From contig MNCI01009030.1 in NCBI GenBank assembly GCA_015680685.1, forward strand, positions 11,656-75,655: a stretch of DNA of 64,000 nt, written 5' to 3'. Below the pieces are notes generated by a model that was given only the letters and a program-made list of their open reading frames with translations, was not told the DNA's origin and searched no databases. This DNA comes from Gnetum montanum (lineage: Eukaryota; Streptophyta; Gnetopsida; Gnetales; Gnetaceae). Position numbers and translations under genes: made by a program. Shown here piece by piece: positions 56,340 to 64,000 of this stretch (position 1 is the stretch's first letter; each line of letters starts with the position of its first letter).

Positions 56340-59300
56340 CTAGGCCTGATGATGGTGATTATTTAGATCTCCGATATGACTCCATGGCTGCAATAAGAGA
56401 AACAATTGATTAGCATTCATCTTGAATTTCGGGGCTTGAGATATAATTTGGAAGTGAACATGCCGTAAAGTTTGCATTTTTTCCGAAGTAGTTAGCTGTA
56501 AGGGGTTTGAAATAATTGTCTTTTGAAAATGTGTGGTACATCTACGTTTCCAAATATTATATAAAATGATGGGCCTAAGGATCTTCCATAGGAAATGAGA
56601 GTTTTTGGACCTGATAGTTAAGAAACCAAACATTACAGCCTCTTGTGTTAGAGTGCATGAGGGGAAAACCTTAGAGGCCCATTCCCATGCATGCTGAGCA
56701 AATGGGCAAAGCCAAAAAACGTGGACAAAGGTTTCAGGGTCATTACATAAAGGGCACTTAGGGGAGTGAATCCCAAGGTATGCTAAACGTTTCCCGATTG
56801 GGAGACCTTGATGAAGAAAACACCAAAGGAATTGTTGAATTTTAGGAAGAGTCGGGAGATGCCAAATTTGGTTGAAAAGAGAGATCCAAAAATCCTCAGT
56901 TTCTTGTTTATTCCAAGATCGATTACAACGTAGAATGACTTCGGAAGAATCGTGTAACAATTGGAAGGGAACATGTGGCCGATAAGGAAAAATTTTTGAC
57001 CCATTAGACCAATAGAGGCCATGAAATAGACCTTGGATAGCACCATCAAGGCGTAAAGATTGATGAAGAAATGTATGTAACTGGTGAAAGCAAAGCCTCA
57101 TTGCTTTCGAAGCGCCATATAGGTTTTCGAACGCTTCCCAAGAAATCCATTGATTAGCAAGGCGAAGACAATTGAGGGAAATCACTCCCTTCCGGTACCA
57201 AATAATGGCTAATCTTGCGTTAGTAATGGCAAGAGGGGAAGGGGTCAAGGGTAACCACCAAGGGCAAAGCATGGGAAGGAGAGTAGGGTTAAGATGGATA
57301 TTAGACCAATTAATATGATGGTGGAGAACTTGCCAAGCCTTCCATATGCTTTTGAATACATGGGAACCAGGAATGGAGATAGAATGAGGAGAGAAAATCC
57401 AATTAATAGGATGGATGGTTTTCCAAAAAGGCTTATGTTTAGGAAAACTTTGATGAAGCCTTAGCTGGAGAAGATTTCCAATTATGTCAGAGGTGTCCAG
57501 ATGTTGCACAAGCCACTTAGCTACTAAGGTGAGTCCCTGTTTGTATGAATTCAACAGTCCTAATCCTCCTTTGTTTCTAGGAAGAGTGACAATGTTCCAT
57601 GCAACACGATGAAAACCACGCTGGGAATCTTTAGATGACCACATGAAGTCTCGAAATAATCGCTCCAAGTTTTGATAGGCTGTGTGGGAAGGAGCCCAGC
57701 ATGAGGAATAATATACATGGGTAGAAGCACAAATGGATTTACAAACAAGATATTTTCCTGCCAAGGTAAGGGGCTTAGTCTTCCACTTTTTAGTTTTCTT
57801 ACGAATACGAGAGATAACTAGCTCCCACAATGTAGAAGTAGGACCACGAAATCGAAAAGGGATTCCCAAGAGCTTCATGATCTCATGGTCTTGGATTAAT
57901 TTCCATGGATAGGTGGGGAGTTTACTATAATTGTTATGAAAACTATATACAGAAGATTTAGACCAATTAATGGTAGAACCAGAGAGAGAACAATATTGCT
58001 CTACTTGGGCTAAAAGACGTTTAACGTTATCGGTTGTATTTTGGATTAGAAAAAAAGAGTCATCAGCAAAATGCATATTAAGCAGTTGATGTTGAGGAGA
58101 GGAAAAGTGCATGCCATATAGCATACCTGAGTGAATATCGTGGTTAATTTGATGGCAAAGGAAATCCGCAGCAATTATAAAGAGATAAGGGGCAGGAGGA
58201 CAACCTTGTCTTACTGATCTATGAATTACAAAGGGGGCGGTGATGCCAAAGGTGGTGGCTATTCTCGCATTAGCATTTGAGAAGAGACATTTCACCATAT
58301 GAAGATACTTGGAGCCAAAACCGAGTTTTGACATAGTTTGAAGGATGAAGTCCCACTTAATGTTGTCATAGGCCTTAGCATAGTCCAATTTCATCAAAAG
58401 GATGTCTTGGCCATCATCCTCAGCCCACTGCAAATCTTCCCAAGCAGCCACAACATTATCTAAGATATAACGCCCTGGGACAAATCCGGTTTGTTGAGGG
58501 GATATAATTTTATGAAGGAATTTTTTCAAACGTAAAGCTAAGCATTTGGCCCAGATTTTGTATACCACATTAAGAAGAGTAATGGGTCGCCAATTAGCTA
58601 TACTAGTAGGGTCTCCTGATTTGGGAAGGAGGCGAATAATCCCAAGATTTAAATTTGGTCCTAGAGAACCAAGATGGATAGCCTCTTTAATTACTTGGAA
58701 AAGGTCATGGCCAACTAGATTCCAATGCCTTTGAAAAAACTCAACAGGGAAACCATCATATCCAGGAGCTTTCCCAGAACTAAGTTTGAAACAAGCGTGT
58801 TGAAGCTCTTCTTGAGTGATATTAGCGTCGAGGATGTGAGACATGGATGAGTCAACTAACCTAGGATAGTTACGCGTAGTGTCCTCAAATGATGAGAGAT
58901 TCATAGGGGAAGCTATAAACAAGGCTTCAAAGTGCTCCTTAAGGTAAGAGAGGATACTCTCATGATCATTGATAATAACACCATCCCTAGAGAGAGTATC
59001 TGGGGATGGATTGGAAGGAGAGCTGTTGAGATATTTAAAAAATTCCTTACATTGCTCATCTTGAATCTTCAACCAAGTAAGTCTACTTTTGATTAAGGCA
59101 CTGTGGGCCTTGTGGACTTCCCAGCATTGGAAAGTGGAGCGAACTTTAGCAAGTTCTTCGTGAATGTGGGTGTTAAAGGGTTCTATGGATAATCTTTCCG
59201 TAAGATTATTAATAGTTGAACAAATGTTGTTGTACTCTTGTCTAGAACGAGAGGCCACTTCCTTGCCGAACTTTCGAGCAAAGTTCCTCACCCTACTAGT

Positions 59301-60185
59301 AGTTCGCAGCCACCATTGGATCCAACCCACCTGGCCAATGGGCCTAGGTTCGGCGTTCCAAAGATTAGAGAGAAGATGTTGAGACGAGGGAGACGAGAAT
59401 AAATTAGAGTGTAGGCGGAAGAGGTGGAATCTGGTCCTATGAGAAGTACCAGAGATTTGCATGGAAATGACGATGGGATAATGGTCAGATAACGTAGCAT
59501 GTTGGTGAACCGTAGTGGTGGAGATTGCCTGCCAAAAGGATAGGGTGGAGAAGTAAAATCGATCTAGCCGACTATATATTCGAGCCTGACCCAGACGAAG
59601 GTTACTCCAAGTAAATCTATGGAGAGATCTGCTAGAGTTATCTGTGACTCCGTCAAGGAGATAAAATTGTTTTTTAAAGTCAGACCAAGGTTGAATTTCA
59701 TGAGGAGGAAGTCGAAAAGGAACTCCCCCAAGTTTATCGTGAGGAAATTCAATCATATTAAAATCTCCGCCAAAAATCCAAGGGACGGAAGGAAGAGAAA
59801 AGGTTAGTTCCTGCCATAAGTTAGCCCGTTCGATGGAGTCATTTGGAGCATAAACAGAGCAAACCCCAAAGGGTCCTTTGGAGGAGGAGAAGATAGCCCA
59901 AGAAACTCTTTGGCTTGAATCGGAACCAGAACGGATGAGTTTGTCTTTCCAATGGGCTGAAATGAGAATAGCGGCTCCACCTTTTCCAGACTCGTGGGAG
60001 GTAGCTATGACTGAGGAGTGGGGAAGGAACCTATGAGCTGAAAACTCTAAGTCAGAAGTTGAAATTTTAATTTCCTGAAGAAGGATGAAATCAAAGGTGG
60101 TATTCAGACTTGAGAGAAAATTGCTAGCCCTTTTACTTCGAAGCCTATCTGTAAGGCCGCGAACGTTCCAAGAGACTAAATTCAT
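56340..60185 (-). CDS. LINE 2 ORF2, endonuclease-reverse transcriptase
   Basis: 1281 residues, uninterrupted. An APE-type endonuclease covers residues 1-240 (VSWNVRGL, catalytic E38 in LLQEIK, GDFNM at 140-144, SDH at 233-235). Reverse transcriptase covers about 475-790 (GIIRLLPKSGD, KLDYAKAYD with D601, VRQGCPPAPYLF, FADD at 706-709). zf-RVT lies at about 1108-1169 (HQGLPIGKRLAYLGI, then CPLCNDPETFVHVFWLC). There is no C-terminal RNase H, as in many plant L1 elements. Together with ORF1 it would carry out target-primed reverse transcription in the nucleus. The start ATG overlaps the ORF1 stop (60182-60185), so translation probably depends on reinitiation. Confidence 0.93.
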   Translation of the reverse strand: MNLVSWNVRGLTDRLRSKRASNFLSSLNTTFDFILLQEIKISTSDLEFSAHRFLPHSSVIATSHESGKGGAAILISAHWKDKLIRSGSDSSQRVSWAIFSSSKGPFGVCSVYAPNDSIERANLWQELTFSLPSVPWIFGGDFNMIEFPHDKLGGVPFRLPPHEIQPWSDFKKQFYLLDGVTDNSSRSLHRFTWSNLRLGQARIYSRLDRFYFSTLSFWQAISTTTVHQHATLSDHYPIVISMQISGTSHRTRFHLFRLHSNLFSSPSSQHLLSNLWNAEPRPIGQVGWIQWWLRTTSRVRNFARKFGKEVASRSRQEYNNICSTINNLTERLSIEPFNTHIHEELAKVRSTFQCWEVHKAHSALIKSRLTWLKIQDEQCKEFFKYLNSSPSNPSPDTLSRDGVIINDHESILSYLKEHFEALFIASPMNLSSFEDTTRNYPRLVDSSMSHILDANITQEELQHACFKLSSGKAPGYDGFPVEFFQRHWNLVGHDLFQVIKEAIHLGSLGPNLNLGIIRLLPKSGDPTSIANWRPITLLNVVYKIWAKCLALRLKKFLHKIISPQQTGFVPGRYILDNVVAAWEDLQWAEDDGQDILLMKLDYAKAYDNIKWDFILQTMSKLGFGSKYLHMVKCLFSNANARIATTFGITAPFVIHRSVRQGCPPAPYLFIIAADFLCHQINHDIHSGMLYGMHFSSPQHQLLNMHFADDSFFLIQNTTDNVKRLLAQVEQYCSLSGSTINWSKSSVYSFHNNYSKLPTYPWKLIQDHEIMKLLGIPFRFRGPTSTLWELVISRIRKKTKKWKTKPLTLAGKYLVCKSICASTHVYYSSCWAPSHTAYQNLERLFRDFMWSSKDSQRGFHRVAWNIVTLPRNKGGLGLLNSYKQGLTLVAKWLVQHLDTSDIIGNLLQLRLHQSFPKHKPFWKTIHPINWIFSPHSISIPGSHVFKSIWKAWQVLHHHINWSNIHLNPTLLPMLCPWWLPLTPSPLAITNARLAIIWYRKGVISLNCLRLANQWISWEAFENLYGASKAMRLCFHQLHTFLHQSLRLDGAIQGLFHGLYWSNGSKIFPYRPHVPFQLLHDSSEVILRCNRSWNKQETEDFWISLFNQIWHLPTLPKIQQFLWCFLHQGLPIGKRLAYLGIHSPKCPLCNDPETFVHVFWLCPFAQHAWEWASKVFPSCTLTQEAVMFGFLTIRSKNSHFLWKILRPIILYNIWKRRCTTHFQKTIISNPLQLTTSEKMQTLRHVHFQIISQAPKFKMNANQLFLLLQPWSHIGDLNNHHHQA

Positions 60186-61288
60186 GAGGAGGTGGAAGAT
60201 GCAGGTAAGGAAAGAACTTCAGAGGATTGGAGGGTTGATGTGTCCTCATCCATTATGTTGGAGAGGACTACTAAGGGGGCGTTTGTATTAACTGGAATTA
60301 TAGAAGAGGCTATATGGGAGGGAGATGGTGGTGGGTCAGAAAAGGAGGATGGTTTAGCTCTTTTCCTGCCCCCTTCATTCCCACCCTCAGTGGATAAAAG
60401 AGAGTCCTTGAAAGATTTAGACTGGGTGACTTTAGCGTGCGAAGTGATCTTTATCGAGGAGCTAGAATGAGGGACCTGGGGGGTAGAGGATTTAGGTTTG
60501 GAGAGAACATTAGAGGTCTTGTGGGGAGTGGCTGCAAATTTAAATGTTTTCGGTGGGACTTGAGTTTCATCTATAGGGGAAGAACGGTGTTGTGAAGCGT
60601 TGGTGGTTTTTGTCTTCCTAGCTAAGGAAGGGCAGGCCGAGATGTGGTGATCAGCTCGATGACAATAGCTACAGGAATTTGGAAGGTAAAAAAAATCCAC
60701 TTTTTGTGTGAACAATTTTCCTCTAGCCGCTAATGTAAGAGAGGTTTTCTTGTGAGAGATGTCTAGTTCTATACAATAGCGACGAAACTGAAATCCATTA
60801 ACCTCTACTCCGTGATCAGAGATAATGTGACCTAGGGTACTGACAATATCTCTCTCAAAGGTGGAAAAAATAAGAGGAAGATTAGGTAACTCCACATAAC
60901 AGGGGATAGTTTTATAGGCTGGGTCTGTGACATCAAAGTCAAATTTCCATGGACGGACGACCAGGGTGGCATTTCGTGCTGGGAAAAAATAGGTTGAAAG
61001 GGCTTTCTGGACATGAGAAGCATCAGAGAGTTCTGCGAGCACAAAGTTTCGGGCATAATATCGGGCATAGGAAACGGTTATGCCGTGAGATTGGAAAATA
61101 GATTTGATGTACAAATTGAGATTTACGGATCGGGGAATAAAACCCATAATCTGAATAAAAATGAACCGAGATGCATAACCTTCAGCTACATTATCAAAAA
61201 GATCTTCTGGAAGAAAAAAATCAACATTAGTGGAGTTGGGGGAACTTCCCTGCTGAGAAGAACCAGACGGGCCGTGAGACGCATCCAT
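60182..61288 (-). CDS. LINE 2 ORF1, DUF4283-like RNA-binding protein with CCHC knuckle
   Basis: 368 residues from ATG 61288 (MDASHGPSG); no ATG occurs upstream in frame before a stop. The central domain, about residues 40-120 (FIFIQIMGFIPRSV, NFVLAELSDASHVQ, VVRPWKFDFD), is of the DUF4283 type found in plant LINE ORF1. The CCHC zinc knuckle CSYCHRADHHISAC is at residues 206-219. The C-terminal 140 residues are Ser/Pro/Lys-rich and probably disordered, ending ATSSTSS-like. It would coat LINE RNA and aid transport and annealing. It overlaps ORF2 by four bases. Confidence 0.9.
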   Translation of the reverse strand: MDASHGPSGSSQQGSSPNSTNVDFFLPEDLFDNVAEGYASRFIFIQIMGFIPRSVNLNLYIKSIFQSHGITVSYARYYARNFVLAELSDASHVQKALSTYFFPARNATLVVRPWKFDFDVTDPAYKTIPCYVELPNLPLIFSTFERDIVSTLGHIISDHGVEVNGFQFRRYCIELDISHKKTSLTLAARGKLFTQKVDFFYLPNSCSYCHRADHHISACPSLARKTKTTNASQHRSSPIDETQVPPKTFKFAATPHKTSNVLSKPKSSTPQVPHSSSSIKITSHAKVTQSKSFKDSLLSTEGGNEGGRKRAKPSSFSDPPPSPSHIASSIIPVNTNAPLVVLSNIMDEDTSTLQSSEVLSLPASSTSS

Positions 61289-61955
61289 GACTACCCTGTA
61301 GCAAAGATCTTTTCTGCCCACAGCGCAGCCCTACGGTGAACCCGTTGAAGCCAAACCACCTCAGGAGATTCTAAAAAAACAGGTTTTCAGAAAAAACCAC
61401 GCGAATCTGTGCGAGCGGCGGAGGCGGCAGCAGCAGCAGCAGCAGCAGAAGCAGGGCGTGAGAATGGAGGCGGCGAGCTAGGAGGGCGTGAGTTTTGTGC
61501 AGGTGACGACGGGAGGATCGAGCAGAACTAAAACGTGGAAGGTCTGGAAAATGTGCAGAGCTGAAACGCGAGGAATCTGCAGGTCCTGGAAAACGCGCGG
61601 ATCTGGATCGTGAGAAGTCTGCAAAGCCAAAGGCAGATCTGGAACCGTTGCCGGAAGATCTGGAACCCCGGCCAGCAGAACTGGGATCACGGCCTGCAGG
61701 TCTGAGATTTGCAGAGGTGGAATGCCGGCGGCCGCGACAATGCCCGCGGCCGCAACTGCGGCCACGGCAGTGGTCGAAGGAGAGGCGGTAACGGTAGTGT
61801 CGCGGTGCAGCGCAGCAGAGACCTGGCGCCCCGTGACCGCGGCGCAGCGCAGCAGAACGCTAGAAACAACGGTCACAGAGCCCCGCGCGCGACAGAGACG
61901 GAAAAATCAGACGGAAAAATCAAATGCCCACAAAGCCCTCACTTTCTGCAGAATT
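61289..61955 (-). other. LINE 2 5' UTR / internal promoter region
   Basis: 667 bp, markedly richer in GC and CpG than the surroundings, with a (CAG)n-type triplet run at 61427-61448. LINEs carry their promoter internally at this end. Many short frames cross it, as expected for GC-rich DNA, and none has a recognisable domain. Confidence 0.7.
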
Positions 61956-61971
61956 ACCACATAACATTATG
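61956..61971. other. LINE 2 target-site duplication, right copy
   Basis: ACCACATAACATTATG, identical to 56011-56026. Sequence to its right continues the pre-insertion locus. Confidence 0.9.
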
Positions 61972-62185
61972 AGTCCCAGTGGTAGTTGTTAGCCATAATT
62001 AGAATAATGAATTCCCTAAATTTGTGAGTGCAAAGGAAGTTAGTCCATGGGCAAACCAACAATTGCAATAAGATAGTACTTTAGTAGTCATTGAAGAAGA
62101 AAGAGGAGAAAATCTTGTCAACCTTATCTTAGGTGGAAAAGCAGACAAATATTCAAATACTGATATACCTTGCTTTTGCTTTATT

Positions 62186-62640
62186 GGTAATTTAGATCTT
62201 AATTCTTTCTTCCATTGGATTAGATAGTTGGAGTCGTATTTTCAATTAAAGGAGAGAGGAAAAAAGAAGAAGAAAATTGCAGTTACCAAGTTAACTGGGC
62301 TTGCTGTCACATAGTGGGCTAGACAAGTACCAATGAAACGGGGGTTAAAGGGAAATAAAGAAAATTAAAACATGGATATAGTTTGTACAGAAACTATAGA
62401 CCAAGTTTCTTTCTTTGCATTACCACCAAGATTTGTACATGAAATTGTAAGAGTTGAAATCGAGGGAAAAAAGTATGGTTACCTACAGGAAATTTTATCG
62501 GCTATTTCTCCATGCAGAGTTGAAAGAGAAAACCAAAGAGGAGTTTTGCCAATACATTGGTGGTCTTCACATGATTGGTGATAAAACTATTTTTTTCAAG
62601 CACGATATCGTAGCTCATCCTATATCATTGTTTATATGAT
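62186..62640 (+). pseudogene. Decayed Ty3/Gypsy gag fragment
   Basis: One plus-strand frame from 62186 reads LDLNSFFHWIR, stop, LESYFQLKE, then a Lys run, KLTGLAVT, stop, WARQVPMKRG. This fits the retrotransposon gag core pattern (a WLRQLE-like start and an LxGxAxxWW-like motif). The frame at 62465 onward reads VTYRKFYRLFLHAELKEKT and QYIGGLHMIGD, resembling the later gag segment with its conserved IGGL. Stops and a frame change mark it as dead. No LTRs are assigned to it. Confidence 0.55.
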
Positions 62641-62749
62641 GTATTGGGAGTGTGTGCCCTATAAATATCAACATTAGCAACAATAATTTCATTACACCCT
62701 TAGCTAAACTCTTGCAGTTTGTTTTCATGGTTAGTGATAGAGTGAATCC

Positions 62750-63224
62750 TGTTAACTAATTACGCATTGTGCAAAAATCGTTATTTGCAAATATTTCCAG
62801 CACAAAAATAACACACCAATAGGGAAATAAAATTTGTAGAGAAGTGAGAGAGAAACAAGGGCGATAAATAAGAAGACAACTTTGCAACTTTTATAACATC
62901 TTCAAAACTACAGAGATACCCTCCCAGAGATGTTTACAAAGATCACAAGTCAGTTGTTCCCACAGAACAACCCTTACACAAGAGACCACACACTCTCAAC
63001 TCACTCATCATAACCAACCCCAGATGGATTTAAATAGCTAGATCTAGGGTTAAAATAATGAAAACAACTAATAATTAATTCAGACATGTCTTCACTTTTT
63101 CTTTACAACAAGTTTTAGATATCTTAACTCTTCTTTTCATATTTTAGAAAATTCTAAAACTAACTAAGACAAAAGTGAAGTTTAACATAAGTTAACTATA
63201 AATTTTGTCTTCACATCTCTAACA
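62750..63224 (-). repeat. TRIM-like element, 3' LTR
   Basis: 475 bp with short inverted ends TGTTA/TAACA. Its first 160 bp align with 63834-64000. Confidence 0.85.
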
Positions 63225-63833
63225 ATCTTCCACTTGAAAAAAATCATTGAGATTGATAAAAAAACAAGTTGAAAAAATTTCATCAATCAATATGCCATGC
63301 CTTCCACAACATGTAGAAAAATCACAGGTACGCACACAACCATTCGAGGAGCATCTTTCCAAGAAACATCCTAACGAATGAGGCCTCCTTAAGTTAAAAC
63401 AACATGAGATAGCATTGCACTAGCATTACCAAATACTATCCCAAAAAATCATAACACATGCTAACACAAAACTTGAAAAAAAACAAAAGAGACTTGTAGG
63501 TCAGACTCTAACATAATAATAAGATACTTTTTCAACAACAACAAATCTAAGAGACAACATCATCACGTCTCAAAACAAAGCAATCCCTTTTCAAATGTCC
63601 AATCTCATGAGGTGCCAACATCTTGATCTCTTTTCTTTTTCATCTGTTTCATCCATCAATGAGAACAAAAACAAGACATTTTTACTATATTGTACACACA
63701 ACTCCCACCGAAATAATCTACACTAAAATAGAAAAAACAATCTACAAATAATCCACCTTGGAACACCTTTTGTGCTCCACCAATAACAAACATTGCACAA
63801 CTTAAACTTGCTCAACCTTGCTTTGATACCATT

Positions 63834-64000
63834 TGTTAACTAATTACACATTGTGCAAAAATCTTTACTTGCAAATATTACTAGCACAAAAATAATACAA
63901 CAAGAAAATAAAACTTGTAGAATGGAGTGAGAGAGAAACAAGGGAGATAAACAAGAAAGCAACTTCACAACTTTTATAACATTTTCAAAACTACAGAGAT
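63834..64000 (-). repeat. TRIM-like element, 5' LTR, partial
   Basis: Begins TGTTAACTAATTACACATTG, directly right of the PBS, and matches 62750-62920 until the window ends. Confidence 0.85.

Larger units (their letters stand above)
56027..61955 (-). mobile_element. LINE 2: apparently intact L1-type LINE
   Basis: 5.93 kb on the minus strand: GC-rich 5' UTR 61955-61289, ORF1 61288-60182, ORF2 60185-56340, 3' UTR 56339-56027 ending in a run of C (plus-strand G at 56027-56035). A perfect 16-bp target duplication (56011-56026 and 61956-61971) proves both ends and full length. Both ORFs are open, and the perfect duplication suggests a recent insertion. Orientation is opposite to LINE 1, whose proteins are clearly related. 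Confidence 0.93.
62750..64000 (-). mobile_element. Miniature LTR element (TRIM-like or deleted Copia), runs off window
   Basis: Left LTR 62750-63224 (TGTTAACT to TCTAACA), right LTR from 63834 to beyond the window, internal region 63225-63833 (609 bp). A PBS complementary to initiator tRNA-Met is at 63818-63831 (CTTTGATACCA on +), and a polypurine tract (AAGTGGAAGAT on the element strand) is at 63225-63235. No coding capacity is seen in the internal region, which fits a terminal-repeat element in miniature or a deletion derivative. The LTRs are about 90% alike by eye. Confidence 0.8.

Noticed and set aside
61478-61972. Ala/Thr-rich and Arg-rich frames in the LINE 2 5' UTR
   Set aside because: GC-rich, CpG-rich leader produces frames on both strands; LINE structure and target duplication explain the region.
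1-64000. CRISPR arrays, rRNA, tRNA genes, bacterial operons
   Set aside because: None seen. The only tRNA-like sequences are short 3'-end matches acting as retroelement primer sites.

Overview
This window is nuclear DNA from a seed plant and consists mostly of transposable elements. The evidence is LTR retrotransposons primed by tRNA-Asp (Athila-like Ty3/Gypsy), two L1-type LINEs with plant-style ORF1 and zf-RVT domains, and a plant LRR receptor-like protein gene. The depth of nesting and the degree of decay suggest a large genome, perhaps a gymnosperm, but that is a guess. The sequence is a draft, with a gap of 883 N and a single N at a suspicious join.

Region by region. 1-1249 holds two abutting LTRs of different subfamilies. 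2875-20860 is a three-copy tandem repeat of about 1.4-1.7 kb. Its second copy is interrupted by Athila-like element 1 (5652-19579, target duplication ATATT), which is itself interrupted by element 2 (10382-17451, target duplication TCATT). 21290-21546 is a detached copy of the 5' end of the receptor-like gene found near 54.8 kb. It is fused to element 3 (about 21541-26673), the only element here that still shows reverse transcriptase. 26713-31947 is a solo LTR (target duplication ATATC) split by a truncated element 4, which carries a decayed coiled-coil reading frame. 32781-39433 is element 5, whose left end is misassembled. 39434-43040 is decayed repeat sequence with a degenerate LTR.

43.0-48.5 kb is LINE 1 (+ strand, two stops in ORF1 and a frameshift at the end of ORF2). 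51562-54848 is a receptor-like protein pseudogene (- strand), with short tandem repeats upstream of it. 56027-61955 is LINE 2 (- strand), with both ORFs open, a 16-bp target duplication and a run of C instead of poly(A) at its 3' end. 62186-62640 is a decayed Gypsy gag. 62750 to the window end is a miniature LTR element (TRIM-like).

Elements 1, 2 and 5 share one architecture: gag with a zinc-knuckle-like motif, a proline/glutamine-rich linker, a retropepsin, then about 2 kb of conserved DNA with no reverse transcriptase, RNase H or integrase. They look like one non-autonomous family that would need enzymes from a relative such as element 3. No intact single-copy host gene was found. LINE 2 ORF1 and ORF2 are the only long open frames without visible lesions.
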